From assembly GCF_017874715.1 (NCBI RefSeq), contig NZ_JAGGLR010000005.1:62001-126000 (forward strand): DNA of 64,000 nucleotides. The letters run 5' to 3'. The translations under genes were made by a program, and so were the position numbers. Each line of letters begins with the position of its first letter. The first letter of the stretch is position 1. This stretch comes from Streptomyces iranensis (GTDB lineage: Bacteria > Actinomycetota > Actinomycetes > Streptomycetales > Streptomycetaceae). The notes beneath the pieces were generated by a model, which worked only from the letters and a program-made list of their open reading frames with translations, ran no database searches and was not told the DNA's origin. Below are positions 39,509-47,801 of this stretch, in pieces.

Positions 39509-41899
39509 GTGCAGATGCCCCGATGGAAGACCGTGGGGGGAACCCTGCTGCGGGTGGCGGCGGTGTGGGCGGTGTCCACGCTCACGATGCTGGCGCTCGC
39601 CGGGATCCTCCCCGACTTCTCCCTGAAGTCGGGTGACGGTGACAGCGCGACGCAGATCGCCGTCACGGCCGCCAGCGGCGCGGGGGCCTTCGGGGTGCTC
39701 AGCGCGCTGGTGTGGCCGCTGCTCGTACGGGCGTTGCTGCTGATGCCCGCGTTGGTGCTGGGGCTCCTGGTGTTCGTACTCAACGGCTCGATGCTGCTGA
39801 TCGCCCTCAGTGTGAACCCGGGCGGGCGCGGCGCCGCCGAGCCGGAGACCGCCGTCGTGGTGGCGGCCGTGATGTCCGCCGCGTCGTCGGCCACGAGCAC
39901 CTTTCTGACCGTGCGGGACGACGGCGCCTACCGGCGGCGGCTGGCGCGGCTGGCCGTGCGGCGCCGGCGGCGGCTCGGTGAGGACGGGGGGAGCGACGAG
40001 CCCCCGGGGACGGTGTTCCTGCAGCTCGACGGGGTGGGGCACGCGGTGCTCCGGGAGGCGCTGCGGGAGCGCGAGAACCGGCCACCGGTGATGCCCACCG
40101 TCGCGGGCTGGCTCCAGAGCACCCACAAGGTCACGCCCTGGCGCACCGACTGGTCCAGCCAGACCGGCGCCAGTCAACTCGGCATCCTGCACGGCTCCAA
40201 CGAGGACGTGCCCGCCTTCCGCTGGTACGAGAAGAAGACCGGGGAGGTGATGGTGAGCAACCGGCCGACCAGCGCGGCGGTGCTCCAGCGCCGCGCCGCC
40301 GCACGGGCGAGACACGACGGACTCCTCACGGTGGACGGGGCCAGCCGGGGCAACCTCTTCACCGGCGGCGCCGACCAGCTGGCCCTGGTCCTCTCGGTCG
40401 CGGCGCGGCGCGGTAAGCACAACCGCTCCCGCTCCGGCTACTTCGCGTACTTCGCCGACCCCGCCAACGCCACCCGCACCGCCGTGTCGTTCCTCGCCGA
40501 GGTCGTCCGGGAGATCTGCCAGTCCACGCGTGCCAAGCTGCGCCGCGAGGCGCCCCGGGTGAAGCGGGGCGGGCTGTATCCGTTCATCCGGGCGTTCGCC
40601 ACCGTCGTGGAGCGGGACGTCGTGGTGACGGCGGTGATGGGGGACATCCTCTCCGGCCGTACCGCGATCTACGCCGACCTCGTGGCGTACGACGAGGTGG
40701 CCCACCACTCGGGGCCGCGCAGCCGGGACGCCCGGCAGGTGCTCGCCCGGCTCGACCGCTCCATCGCGCTGATCGCCAAGGTCGCCGAGCACGCCCCGCG
40801 CGACTACCGCGTCGTGCTGCTGTCCGACCATGGGCAGAGCCCCGGCGAGACCTTCGCGGGGGCGTACGGGCTGAGGCTGGAGGACCTGGTGCGGGCCGGT
40901 TGCGGTCTGCCCGTCTCGCGGCGGGCCGGGCGGACCCCGAGCGGGGCGGAGGCGCGCGAGGCGGGGCGGGCGGCGCTGCGCCGGCCGGAGAAGCCCGGTG
41001 TGGACGGGGACGGGTGGTGTGGCGGGCGGGAGACCTCCGCCGATGCCGGTAGTGGCGGTAGTGGCGGTAGTGGCGGTAGTGCCGGTAGTGCCGGTAGTGC
41101 CGGTAGCGCCGGTGACACCGCCGTTTCCGATCCCATCGTGCTCGCCTCCGGGAATCTCGGCCTGATCTCCTTCCCCGACGTACCGGGGCGGATGAGCCGC
41201 GAGCAGATCGACGCCCGCCACCCCGCGCTGCTGCGCACCCTCGCCGACCACCCCGGCGTGGGCTTCGTGCTCGTACGGTCCGAGGCGCACGGCGCGGTGG
41301 TGCTGGGCGCGGACGGGGCCGAGCACCGGCTGGACACCGGGGAGGTCTTCGGGACGAGCCCGCTTACGGTCTTCGGGCCGGGCGCCGAGAGCGCCGTACG
41401 GCGCACCGCGCACTTCCGGAACACCCCCGACATCATGGTCAACTCCGCCTACGACCCGGTGCGCGGCACGGTGCACGCGTTCGAGGAGCAGATCGGCTCG
41501 CACGGCGGGCTCGGCGGGGAGCAGGGGCACCCCTTTCTGCTGTGGCCGGCCGGGCTGACCCCGCCGGTGGCGGCGGGGGAGGAGCTGGTCGGGGCGGAGC
41601 GGGTGCACCAGGTGCTGCGGCGCTGGCTGGAGGAGGCGGACGGGCCCCAGGTGCCGGAGCAGGAGGCGGTGCCCGCCGCTGTGGAGGTCGCGGCGGCAGA
41701 GGCCCCGGCCGCCCTGGCCGCCCCGGCCGCACCGGAGGCGTCGGCGGCGCAGGCCCCGGCGGAGGCCGAGGTGCCCGCCGAGCCGCAGCCGGCCAAGGCG
41801 TCCGACGCCGCGCGCACCGCGCGGGATTCCCGGTGGGACGGCGCCCCCGCCGCACCATTTACCGTGGTCAGCCGGGTCGTGCCGAACAAATCCCGGTGA
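39509..41899 (+). CDS. Membrane-anchored alkaline phosphatase-superfamily protein with holin-like N-terminus
   Basis: A 796-aa protein. The N-terminus has several hydrophobic helices resembling phage-holin-family IV / DUF4870-like membrane proteins (about 1-135: VWAVSTLTMLALAGILPDF, LVWPLLVRALLLMPALVLGL). A nucleotide pyrophosphatase-type domain follows: VFLQLDGVGHAVLREAL, SSQTGASQLGILHGSNEDVP (nucleophile Thr/Ser region), YADLVAYDEVAHHSGPRSRD, VVLLSDHGQSPGETFAGAYG. A Gly/Ser microsatellite linker occupies about 515-535 and the C-terminus is Ala/Pro/Glu-rich. GTG 39509 follows GAGG by 7 nt. Probably a phosphodiesterase or phosphatase acting at the membrane; substrate unknown. Confidence 0.85.
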   Translation: MQMPRWKTVGGTLLRVAAVWAVSTLTMLALAGILPDFSLKSGDGDSATQIAVTAASGAGAFGVLSALVWPLLVRALLLMPALVLGLLVFVLNGSMLLIALSVNPGGRGAAEPETAVVVAAVMSAASSATSTFLTVRDDGAYRRRLARLAVRRRRRLGEDGGSDEPPGTVFLQLDGVGHAVLREALRERENRPPVMPTVAGWLQSTHKVTPWRTDWSSQTGASQLGILHGSNEDVPAFRWYEKKTGEVMVSNRPTSAAVLQRRAAARARHDGLLTVDGASRGNLFTGGADQLALVLSVAARRGKHNRSRSGYFAYFADPANATRTAVSFLAEVVREICQSTRAKLRREAPRVKRGGLYPFIRAFATVVERDVVVTAVMGDILSGRTAIYADLVAYDEVAHHSGPRSRDARQVLARLDRSIALIAKVAEHAPRDYRVVLLSDHGQSPGETFAGAYGLRLEDLVRAGCGLPVSRRAGRTPSGAEAREAGRAALRRPEKPGVDGDGWCGGRETSADAGSGGSGGSGGSAGSAGSAGSAGDTAVSDPIVLASGNLGLISFPDVPGRMSREQIDARHPALLRTLADHPGVGFVLVRSEAHGAVVLGADGAEHRLDTGEVFGTSPLTVFGPGAESAVRRTAHFRNTPDIMVNSAYDPVRGTVHAFEEQIGSHGGLGGEQGHPFLLWPAGLTPPVAAGEELVGAERVHQVLRRWLEEADGPQVPEQEAVPAAVEVAAAEAPAALAAPAAPEASAAQAPAEAEVPAEPQPAKASDAARTARDSRWDGAPAAPFTVVSRVVPNKSR
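41047..41115. repeat. Coding 9-bp microsatellite (GGTAGTGGC / GGTAGTGCC)
   Basis: About seven tandem copies of a 9-bp unit, GGTAGTGGC three times then GGTAGTGCC three to four times, encoding GSG then GSA triplets inside the phosphatase-superfamily gene. The unit keeps frame, so copy-number change would only lengthen or shorten a linker. Confidence 0.88.
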
Positions 41900-42025
41900 C
41901 TTTCGGGCAGCTGTACTTCCTGCTGTCCGGGCGTCGGCCGCCGACGTCACGGCGGCGGATCCCGCCGTCGCAGCCGACACCACCGTCTGAACGCACCGCG
42001 CCCTTATCAGGTGTAAGCAGGAGGT

Positions 42026-43186
42026 ATGCGCGTTTCGCCCGACCTCACCCGCATCGGTGGGGAAACGCGGTCGAGCAGGGCGCTGTTCGCCGTCCCGCTC
42101 GTGCTCATCCTGGCGGTCACGGTGATCGACCTCAACTCGCCGCCGACCGTCCACCTCGGCCCCTTTCTGATCGCGGCACCCGCGATCACCGCGTCCTTCG
42201 CGGGTGCGGGTGGAACAGCCGTGATCGGAGCCCTCGCCGTGGGGGCTCAGATCATCATCGGTGTGTTCCACGGCGGTCTGACGACCGCCAACCACCAGGC
42301 GCAGATCGTCGCCCTGATCGTGATCTCGGGACTGGTGACCAGCTTCCGCTACGCCACCGACCGGCACCGGCGCCGACTGAGCCAGGTGCGCTCCGTGGCC
42401 GTGGCCGCGCAGGAGGTCCTGCTGCGGCCGCTGCCCGAACGGATCGGGGAGCTGAGGATCGCCTCGCTGTATCTCGCGGCCGATGAGGAGGCGCAGATCG
42501 GCGGTGATCTGTACGCGGCCGTCCGCACCCAGGACGCGACCCGGCTGGTCATCGGGGACGTACGGGGAAAGGGGCTGGCCGCGATCGGTGACGCCGCCGT
42601 GCTGATCGGGGCCTTCCAGGGGGCCGCCTACCGCAATCTCTCGCTGCCGGGCATCGCCGCCCACCTGGGCAACGCCATGTGCTGGAACTGGCGCCACGTC
42701 GGAGGTGAGGAGCGGTATTTCCTGGAGTCCTTCGTGACCGCCGTGGTGCTCGACGTCTACGACGACGGCTCGGTGGCGGGGATGGTGAACTGCGGCCACC
42801 CCCCACCACTCCTGCTCCACAAGGGCGCGATCGCCACGCTGGAGGTGGACGAGCCCGCGGTGCCGCTGGGCCTTGAGGAGCCGAAGGAGGGGGACTACCA
42901 GGTCGAGACGTTCCGCTTCGAGTACGGCGACCTTCTGGTGCTGCACACCGACGGCGTCGTCGAGGCCCGGAGCGAGAGCGGCGCCTTCTATCCGCTCCCG
43001 GAACGGCTCGCGGCCTGGAGGGGCGGCAGCCCGCAGTCGCTGGTGGACCATCTCCACGCCGATCTGCTCCGGCACACCGGCGGTGGTGTCAACGACGACG
43101 CCGCCATCGTGGTGATCGCCCGCTGCACCCGAGCCGCCACGGCCGAGCCGCCGCCCGCTCCCCGGTCTACCCCCTCGCCTCCGTGA
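42026..43186 (+). CDS. Membrane-bound SpoIIE-type PP2C phosphatase
   Basis: A 386-aa Ser/Thr phosphatase. Three to four N-terminal transmembrane segments (about 18-110: ALFAVPLVLILAVTVIDLNS, GTAVIGALAVGAQIIIGVFH) are followed by the SpoIIE domain (about 130-370): QEVLLRPLPERIGELRIASL, EAQIGGDLYAAVRT, GDVRGKGLAAIG, VNCGHPPPLLLH, LLVLHTDGVVEARSES, GVNDDAAIVVIAR. Short membrane PP2Cs of this kind are numerous in Streptomyces and act on anti-anti-sigma factors. AGGAGG is very close to ATG 42026 (1-2 nt), an unusual spacing. It overlaps the convergent symporter gene by 20 bp. Confidence 0.9.
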   Translation: MRVSPDLTRIGGETRSSRALFAVPLVLILAVTVIDLNSPPTVHLGPFLIAAPAITASFAGAGGTAVIGALAVGAQIIIGVFHGGLTTANHQAQIVALIVISGLVTSFRYATDRHRRRLSQVRSVAVAAQEVLLRPLPERIGELRIASLYLAADEEAQIGGDLYAAVRTQDATRLVIGDVRGKGLAAIGDAAVLIGAFQGAAYRNLSLPGIAAHLGNAMCWNWRHVGGEERYFLESFVTAVVLDVYDDGSVAGMVNCGHPPPLLLHKGAIATLEVDEPAVPLGLEEPKEGDYQVETFRFEYGDLLVLHTDGVVEARSESGAFYPLPERLAAWRGGSPQSLVDHLHADLLRHTGGGVNDDAAIVVIARCTRAATAEPPPAPRSTPSPP

Positions 43187-44204
43187 TCTGGACGCGCTCC
43201 CCCTGTGCGGAGGCGGCCTCAGGCACCCGCCGGGACCACCGGCCCGCGATGATCGCGCACACCATCAGCTGCAGCTGATGGAAGAGCATCAGCGGCAGGA
43301 TCACCGGTCCGGCCGCGTCCCCGAACAGCACCGCGGCCATGGGCAGCCCCGTGGCCAGGGACTTGTTGGAGCCGCAGAAGACGATGGTGACGCGGTCCTC
43401 CCGGCGGAAGCCCAGCCGCCGCGCGGCGAACGACGTTGTGGTGAGGGCCAGCCCCAGCAGGGCCGCGGCCAGCCCCAGCAGCGCGAGCAGCCGGGCCGGG
43501 GTGATCTGGTTCCAGATGCCCTCCGTCATGCCCCGGCTGAACGCCGTATAGACCACGAGCAGGATCGAACCCCGGTCCAGCAGGGCGAGCACCTTCTTGT
43601 GGCGGCCGATGAACGGCGCGGTCCAGCGGCGCAGCGCCTGCCCGGCGAGGAAGGGGAGCAGCAGCTGGGTGGCGATGGCCAGCAGCCCATCGGCCGAGAA
43701 GCGGACGTCCGAGCCGATCAGCCACGCCGCGAGCAGCGGGGTGACGATCATGCCGAGCAGGCTGGAGTACGTCCCCGCGCAGATCGCGGCCGGGACATTG
43801 CCCCGGGCGGTGGAGGTGAGGGCGACCGAGGACTGGACGGTCGAGGGCACCACACACAGGAAGAGCAGACCGGTGTAGAGCTGATCGGTGAGGAGGAACG
43901 GGGCGAGGCCGCCCGCGGCCAGCCCCAGCAGCGGGAAGAGTACGAAGGTGCTCCCGCCCACCACCAGGTGCAGCCGCCACTGCCGCAGCCCGTTCAGCGC
44001 CTCCCGGGTGGACAGCCGCGAACCGTAGAGGAAGAAGAGCAGCCCGATCGCGATGTCCGCGGCGTCGCCGACGGCCGTGGCCGCCGCCCCGCTCGCGGGC
44101 AGTAGCGCCGCCAGCGCGACCGTCCCGAGGAGGGCGGCGACATAGGGGTCCACCGCCCTCCCGAGCCGGCCCGGCCATGACAGCGGCCAGGACCTCCATC
44201 TCAC
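43167..44204 (-). CDS. Bile acid:sodium symporter-family (BASS, SLC10A7-like) transporter
   Basis: A 345-aa transporter with nine to ten hydrophobic helices. Family features: GLLFFLYGSRLSTREALNGL, LYTGLLFLCVVPSTVQSSVA, LTSTARGNVPAAICAGTYSS, VTIVFCGSNKSLATGLPMAA, LPLMLFHQLQLMVCAIIAG. GTG 44204 begins 1 bp after the stop of the secreted-protein gene, so it belongs to the operon that starts with the lyase at 45521. A close relative lies at 59310-60401. The substrate is probably an organic anion. Confidence 0.88.
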   Translation of the reverse strand: MRWRSWPLSWPGRLGRAVDPYVAALLGTVALAALLPASGAAATAVGDAADIAIGLLFFLYGSRLSTREALNGLRQWRLHLVVGGSTFVLFPLLGLAAGGLAPFLLTDQLYTGLLFLCVVPSTVQSSVALTSTARGNVPAAICAGTYSSLLGMIVTPLLAAWLIGSDVRFSADGLLAIATQLLLPFLAGQALRRWTAPFIGRHKKVLALLDRGSILLVVYTAFSRGMTEGIWNQITPARLLALLGLAAALLGLALTTTSFAARRLGFRREDRVTIVFCGSNKSLATGLPMAAVLFGDAAGPVILPLMLFHQLQLMVCAIIAGRWSRRVPEAASAQGERVQITEARG

Positions 44205-44205
44205 A

Positions 44206-44658
44206 TCAATCACCGCCTCCGGCCTGCCACGGCGGATGGCCGATCTGCGGCAGCACCCGATCCGCGCCGGGGATGCCGCGTGCCACGACATCGATGGCGC
44301 CGCCGCCCCCGTCGTGGTCGCTGCCCGCCGTGCCACGGCTCAGCAGCAGGGTGTTGAGGGTCCGGTCGACCTCAAGCCAGGAGTCGGCGCCGGAGTTGTC
44401 GATGACCACGAGGCCGTTGTGCTGGTCGGAGACCGGTGCGGAGTCCTCCGGTTCGCGGTCCTCGTCGTGCGGGGTGCCCGCGGGCGGCGGCGTCGCCCTG
44501 GCGGGGGCCGCGGGGCCCGCACACAGCACGCTCGCGGTGGCCGCGAGGAGGAGCCCCGCCGTGGACGGACGGATCGCAAGGATGTCCTTGCGGGGCTTAC
44601 GGCGCCGGCCGGGGCCGGGCCCGAGGAAGGCCGAGGGCATGCGCGTGGCCCTCGTCAT
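44206..44658 (-). CDS. Secreted protein of unknown function
   Basis: A 150-aa product I do not recognise. A twin-basic leader and hydrophobic core (RRRKPRKDILAIRPSTAGLL, LAATASVLCAGPAAPARA) form a signal peptide cleaved near residue 55; the remaining ~95 residues are acidic (PHDEDREPEDSAPVSDQHNG) and include NGLVVIDNSGADSWLEVDRT and LLLSRGTAGSDHDGGGGAID. Its ATG overlaps the lyase stop (ATGA) and its stop abuts the transporter start, which supports it as a genuine gene despite its low complexity. Confidence 0.62.
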   Translation of the reverse strand: MTRATRMPSAFLGPGPGRRRKPRKDILAIRPSTAGLLLAATASVLCAGPAAPARATPPPAGTPHDEDREPEDSAPVSDQHNGLVVIDNSGADSWLEVDRTLNTLLLSRGTAGSDHDGGGGAIDVVARGIPGADRVLPQIGHPPWQAGGGD

Positions 44659-45521
44659 CCGACCCTGGCGGGCTGACGGTCCCCGTGGTGCCTGCTGATG
44701 TTCCTCTCCAGCAGCTCCGTGGCGCCCTTGACCCCGATGGCCCCGGTCTTACGGTTGTCCGGCAGTCGCCCGTCCGCCGTCTTGAGATCGCTCAGCGCAC
44801 CGTCGATCGCGCCATGGGCGGCGAACAGGCACGGAGTGCTGTAGATGGCGACGTCCACCCCGAGTTCGGACAGCTCAGACAGGGAGAGCCTCGGCGACTT
44901 CCCGCCGGCGATCTGATTGAACAGCAGCGGCTTGTCGCCGATGACCTTACGGACCTTGCGGATCCACTCCACGCTGCGCACCCCGTCGACGAGGACGACA
45001 TCCGCGTCGGTCTCCGCCAGCGCGGCCGCCCGCCGCAGGATCTCGGACTCCTCGGTGGCGTCCGTACGCGCCACCACCACCAGGTCCGTCCTGCTGCTCA
45101 GCACCAGCTGCAGCTTCTCGAGGTACTCCTCGAGCGGCAGGATCAGCTTGCCGTCGGCGTGGCCGCAGCGGCGCGGGCGCCGCTGGTCCTCCAGGATCAC
45201 CCCGGAGGCCCCGGTGCGCTCCAGCCGCTGCACCACATGGCAGGCGACCTCGGGGTCCACATAGCCGTCGTCGATGTCCACGAGCAGATGGTGTTCGGGG
45301 AAGGCCAGCCGCAGCCGCTCCACGAAGGCGAGCATGTCGGGCCAGGCGATGAAGCCGATATCGGGGAGCCCGTAATGCGATGCGGCGAACCCGAAACCGG
45401 ATACGAAGAAGCCGTTGTAGTGCTGTGCGGCGATGGACGCCGAGTACATGTCGTAGATGCCGATGAGGGGAGTGGTGGGGGAGGAACTGACGGACTTTCG
45501 GAGGGCATTGCCGTAGAGCAT
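44655..45521 (-). CDS. Isocitrate lyase/PEP mutase-family C-C lyase (PrpB-like)
   Basis: A 288-aa alpha/beta-barrel enzyme of the PEP mutase/isocitrate lyase superfamily. LVDIDDGYVDPEVACHVVQR holds the metal-binding acidic residues, GASGVILEDQ follows, and the active loop is RRPRRCGHADGKLI: the R/K-x-C-G-H motif carries the catalytic Cys of isocitrate, methylisocitrate and dimethylmalate lyases and is absent in true PEP mutases. So it is predicted to cleave a hydroxy-di- or tricarboxylate. GGGGA precedes ATG 45521. It heads an operon with a secreted protein and a BASS transporter and faces an MHS transporter gene. Confidence 0.85.
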   Translation of the reverse strand: MLYGNALRKSVSSSPTTPLIGIYDMYSASIAAQHYNGFFVSGFGFAASHYGLPDIGFIAWPDMLAFVERLRLAFPEHHLLVDIDDGYVDPEVACHVVQRLERTGASGVILEDQRRPRRCGHADGKLILPLEEYLEKLQLVLSSRTDLVVVARTDATEESEILRRAAALAETDADVVLVDGVRSVEWIRKVRKVIGDKPLLFNQIAGGKSPRLSLSELSELGVDVAIYSTPCLFAAHGAIDGALSDLKTADGRLPDNRKTGAIGVKGATELLERNISRHHGDRQPARVG

Positions 45522-45775
45522 GATGTCCCCTTGAGTTCGGCGCCTTTCGGCGCTGTGTGACGGGTTGTGCGATTGGGTGGATAGGTCTGGCGAAGGCCAA
45601 GAATCGGTAAAGCAACCCGCCGGGTTTTCCCTGAAGATGCCTGCCTCGGCTCGGGTCGGGGTCGAACGTTCCTTGAGCGCCGGGGCCCTCGTCTTGGATG
45701 GTCTGCGACACGCCGGGCATGCCACGGCGATCGCCGGGTATGCGCAACAAGCCTGTCCACTGAAAAGAGTTGCTT
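45522..45775. promoter_or_regulatory. Divergent promoter region, lyase operon / MHS transporter
   Basis: 254 bp without a supported gene separate two divergent start codons, so promoters for both units are here. An imperfect inverted pair around CGCCGGGCATGCC and CGCCGGGTATGCG (45711-45745) is a direct-repeat-like candidate regulator site. No adjacent regulator gene exists in this window. Confidence 0.45.
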
Positions 45776-47239
45776 GTGCCTGTCCAATCCGATGTCGAAG
45801 CCTCCGTGTCCGCGCCCTCCCGGCACCGCCTGCTCTGGCGTGCCGTCCAGCGACGCAAGAACCCTCCACTGCGTCGGAGCGACATCACGGTCACCGAGGA
45901 GAGGACCGTCCGGAAAGCGGTGAAGGCCGCCGCGCTGGGAAACGCCATGGAATGGTTCGACTTCGGGATCTACAGCTATCTCGCGGTCACCATCGGCAAA
46001 GTGTTCTTCCCGTCCGGCAATGGCACGGCGCAGGTGCTCTCCTCCCTGGCGACTTTCGCGGTGGCGTTTCTGGTCCGTCCGGTGGGAGGTTTGTTCTTCG
46101 GGCCGCTGGGTGACCGGATCGGCCGTAAGAAGGTGCTGTCCTTCACCATGATCATGATGGCGTCCAGCACGCTCGCCATCGGACTCATCCCCGGCTATGC
46201 CGCCATCGGCTTCTGGTCGCCCGCGCTGCTCATCCTGTTCCGTATGCTCCAGGGTTTCTCCACCGGCGGGGAATATGGCGGCGCCTCGACCTTCATCGCC
46301 GAATACGCGCCGGACAAGCGCCGTGGCTACTTCGGCAGCTTTCTGGAGTTCGGCACGCTGATCGGCTATACCTCGGCGGCCGGACTGGTGACCATCCTGA
46401 CCGTGACGCTCGCCGACTCCTCGATGGATTCCTGGGGCTGGCGCATTCCGTTCCTGGTCGCCGCGCCGATCGGTCTTGTCGGTCTGTATCTGCGGCTGAA
46501 GCTGGATGACACCCCCGCGTTCCAGAAGCTGGAGGAAGAGGGCTCCACCAACGCGTCCGAGCGCGAAAGCCTGCCGTTCTGGCAGGTGTTCCGCACCCAG
46601 TGGCGTGCGATGGCGCTGTGCATCGCGCTGGTCGCCGCGTACAACATCACCGACTACATGCTGCTGTCCTACATGCCGACGTATCTGTCGGACACCCTCC
46701 ACTACAGCAGTACCAGCGCCCTGGTCTCGATCATCATCGTGATGGTGGTGCTGATGGCGGCCATCACCTTCGTCGGCCGGTTCTCCGACCGCGTCGGCCG
46801 CAAGCCCGTGCTGATGGCCGGTTCGGTCGGCTTCCTGGTGCTCGCCGTGCCCTCCTTCCTGCTCATCAAGCAGGGCGGGATCGTCCCGGTCTTCGCCGGG
46901 CTGCTGCTCCTGGGGCTGTGTCTGCTGCCGTATGTGAGCGTGATGTCCGCCTCGCTGCCCGCGCTCTTCCCGACGAATGTGCGCTATGGCTCGCTCTCCA
47001 TCGCCTTCAACATCTCCGTCTCGCTCTTCGGCGGCACCACGCCGCTGGTGACCGAGGGCCTGATCAGCGGCACCGGGGACGATCTGATGCCCGCCTACTA
47101 CACGATGCTCGCGGCGGTCGTCGGCATCATCGCCGCGGCGGTGATGAAGGAGACGGCCCGTAAGCCGCTGGAGGGCTCGCCGCCCGCCGTGGCCACCAAG
47201 GAGGAGGCCATCGCGCTCGTGGAGTCCCAGCGGTCCTGA
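45776..47239 (+). CDS. MFS transporter, MHS family (ProP-like)
   Basis: A 487-aa 12-helix symporter with an N-terminal extension of about 40 residues. Hallmarks: ALGNAMEWFDFGIYSYLAVT, FFGPLGDRIGRKKVL, FRMLQGFSTGGEYGGASTFI, WGWRIPFLVAAPIGLVGLYL, TDYMLLSYMPTYLSDTLHYS and GRFSDRVGRKPVLM. These resemble ProP (proline/betaine) and dicarboxylate MHS porters. GTG 45776 (GAAAAGAG 6 nt upstream) is favoured over TTG 45770. Opposite the PrpB-like lyase operon, which suggests a common organic-acid or osmolyte pathway. Confidence 0.88.
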   Translation: MPVQSDVEASVSAPSRHRLLWRAVQRRKNPPLRRSDITVTEERTVRKAVKAAALGNAMEWFDFGIYSYLAVTIGKVFFPSGNGTAQVLSSLATFAVAFLVRPVGGLFFGPLGDRIGRKKVLSFTMIMMASSTLAIGLIPGYAAIGFWSPALLILFRMLQGFSTGGEYGGASTFIAEYAPDKRRGYFGSFLEFGTLIGYTSAAGLVTILTVTLADSSMDSWGWRIPFLVAAPIGLVGLYLRLKLDDTPAFQKLEEEGSTNASERESLPFWQVFRTQWRAMALCIALVAAYNITDYMLLSYMPTYLSDTLHYSSTSALVSIIIVMVVLMAAITFVGRFSDRVGRKPVLMAGSVGFLVLAVPSFLLIKQGGIVPVFAGLLLLGLCLLPYVSVMSASLPALFPTNVRYGSLSIAFNISVSLFGGTTPLVTEGLISGTGDDLMPAYYTMLAAVVGIIAAAVMKETARKPLEGSPPAVATKEEAIALVESQRS

Positions 47240-47376
47240 GTCATCCCGCCCCCATTACCTCGGCGGTAATCGACCCCCGCACGCGGCGGCGGCAGGGTTG
47301 AGGCATCGGGTTCCGGGCCGGCGCCCTCCGGTCCGGGATCCGTTCCCACCAGGGGATTTCATGGAGGAGTGACCAG

Positions 47377-47748
47377 ATGACGCAGTACGACACCGCCGTC
47401 GCCCGCTACTTCGAGGCGTGGAACGCCACCGGCCCCGAGGCCATCGCCAAGGCCGTGGCCGCCGCCTGGACCGAGGACGGCGGCTACACCGACCCGCTGG
47501 CGGAGGCCCGCGGCCATGAGCAGCTGGCCGCCGTCATCGCCGGGGCCCGGGAGCAGTTCCCCGGCCATGAGTTCCGGCTCACCGGCGCCGTGGACGGCCA
47601 TCACGACATGGCCCGCTTCACCTGGGAGCTGGTCTCCACGGCCGACGGCTCCGCCCCGGTCGCCGCGACCGATGTGATCACCCTGGCCGAGGACGGCCGG
47701 ATCCGCTCCGTCCTCGGCTTCCTGGACCGGGTCCCCACGACCGGCTGA
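47377..47748 (+). CDS. NTF2/SnoaL-like protein
   Basis: A 123-aa cone-shaped alpha+beta-barrel protein: YDTAVARYFEAWNATGPEAI, AWTEDGGYTDPLAEARGHEQ, FRLTGAVDGHHDMARFTWEL and GRIRSVLGFLDRV follow the SnoaL-like pattern. Members bind or isomerise small hydrophobic ligands. GGAGG is 9 nt before the ATG. Its last codons plus stop are one unit of a 24-bp tandem repeat shared with the end of the convergent regulator gene. Confidence 0.83.
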   Translation: MTQYDTAVARYFEAWNATGPEAIAKAVAAAWTEDGGYTDPLAEARGHEQLAAVIAGAREQFPGHEFRLTGAVDGHHDMARFTWELVSTADGSAPVAATDVITLAEDGRIRSVLGFLDRVPTTG

Positions 47749-47801
47749 AACCGGGTTCCCACGACCGGCTGAAACCGCGTCCCTACGGCCGGCTGAACCG
47801 G
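47731..47801. repeat. Three-copy 24-bp repeat spanning two convergent stop codons
   Basis: Units start at 47731 (GTCCCCACGACCGGCTGAAA...), 47755 (GTTCCCACGACCGGCTGAAA...) and 47779 (GTCCCTACGGCCGGCTGAAC...). Unit 1 contains the NTF2 stop codon TGA (47746-47748); unit 3 contains the stop codon of the minus-strand MmyB gene (47783-47785). Confidence 0.88.

Noticed and set aside
39371..43075. A 1234-aa open frame on the minus strand.
   Set aside because: It lies opposite the phosphatase-superfamily and SpoIIE genes, is rich in Arg/Gly/His/Pro without domains, and exists because high-GC third positions remove stops on the complementary strand.
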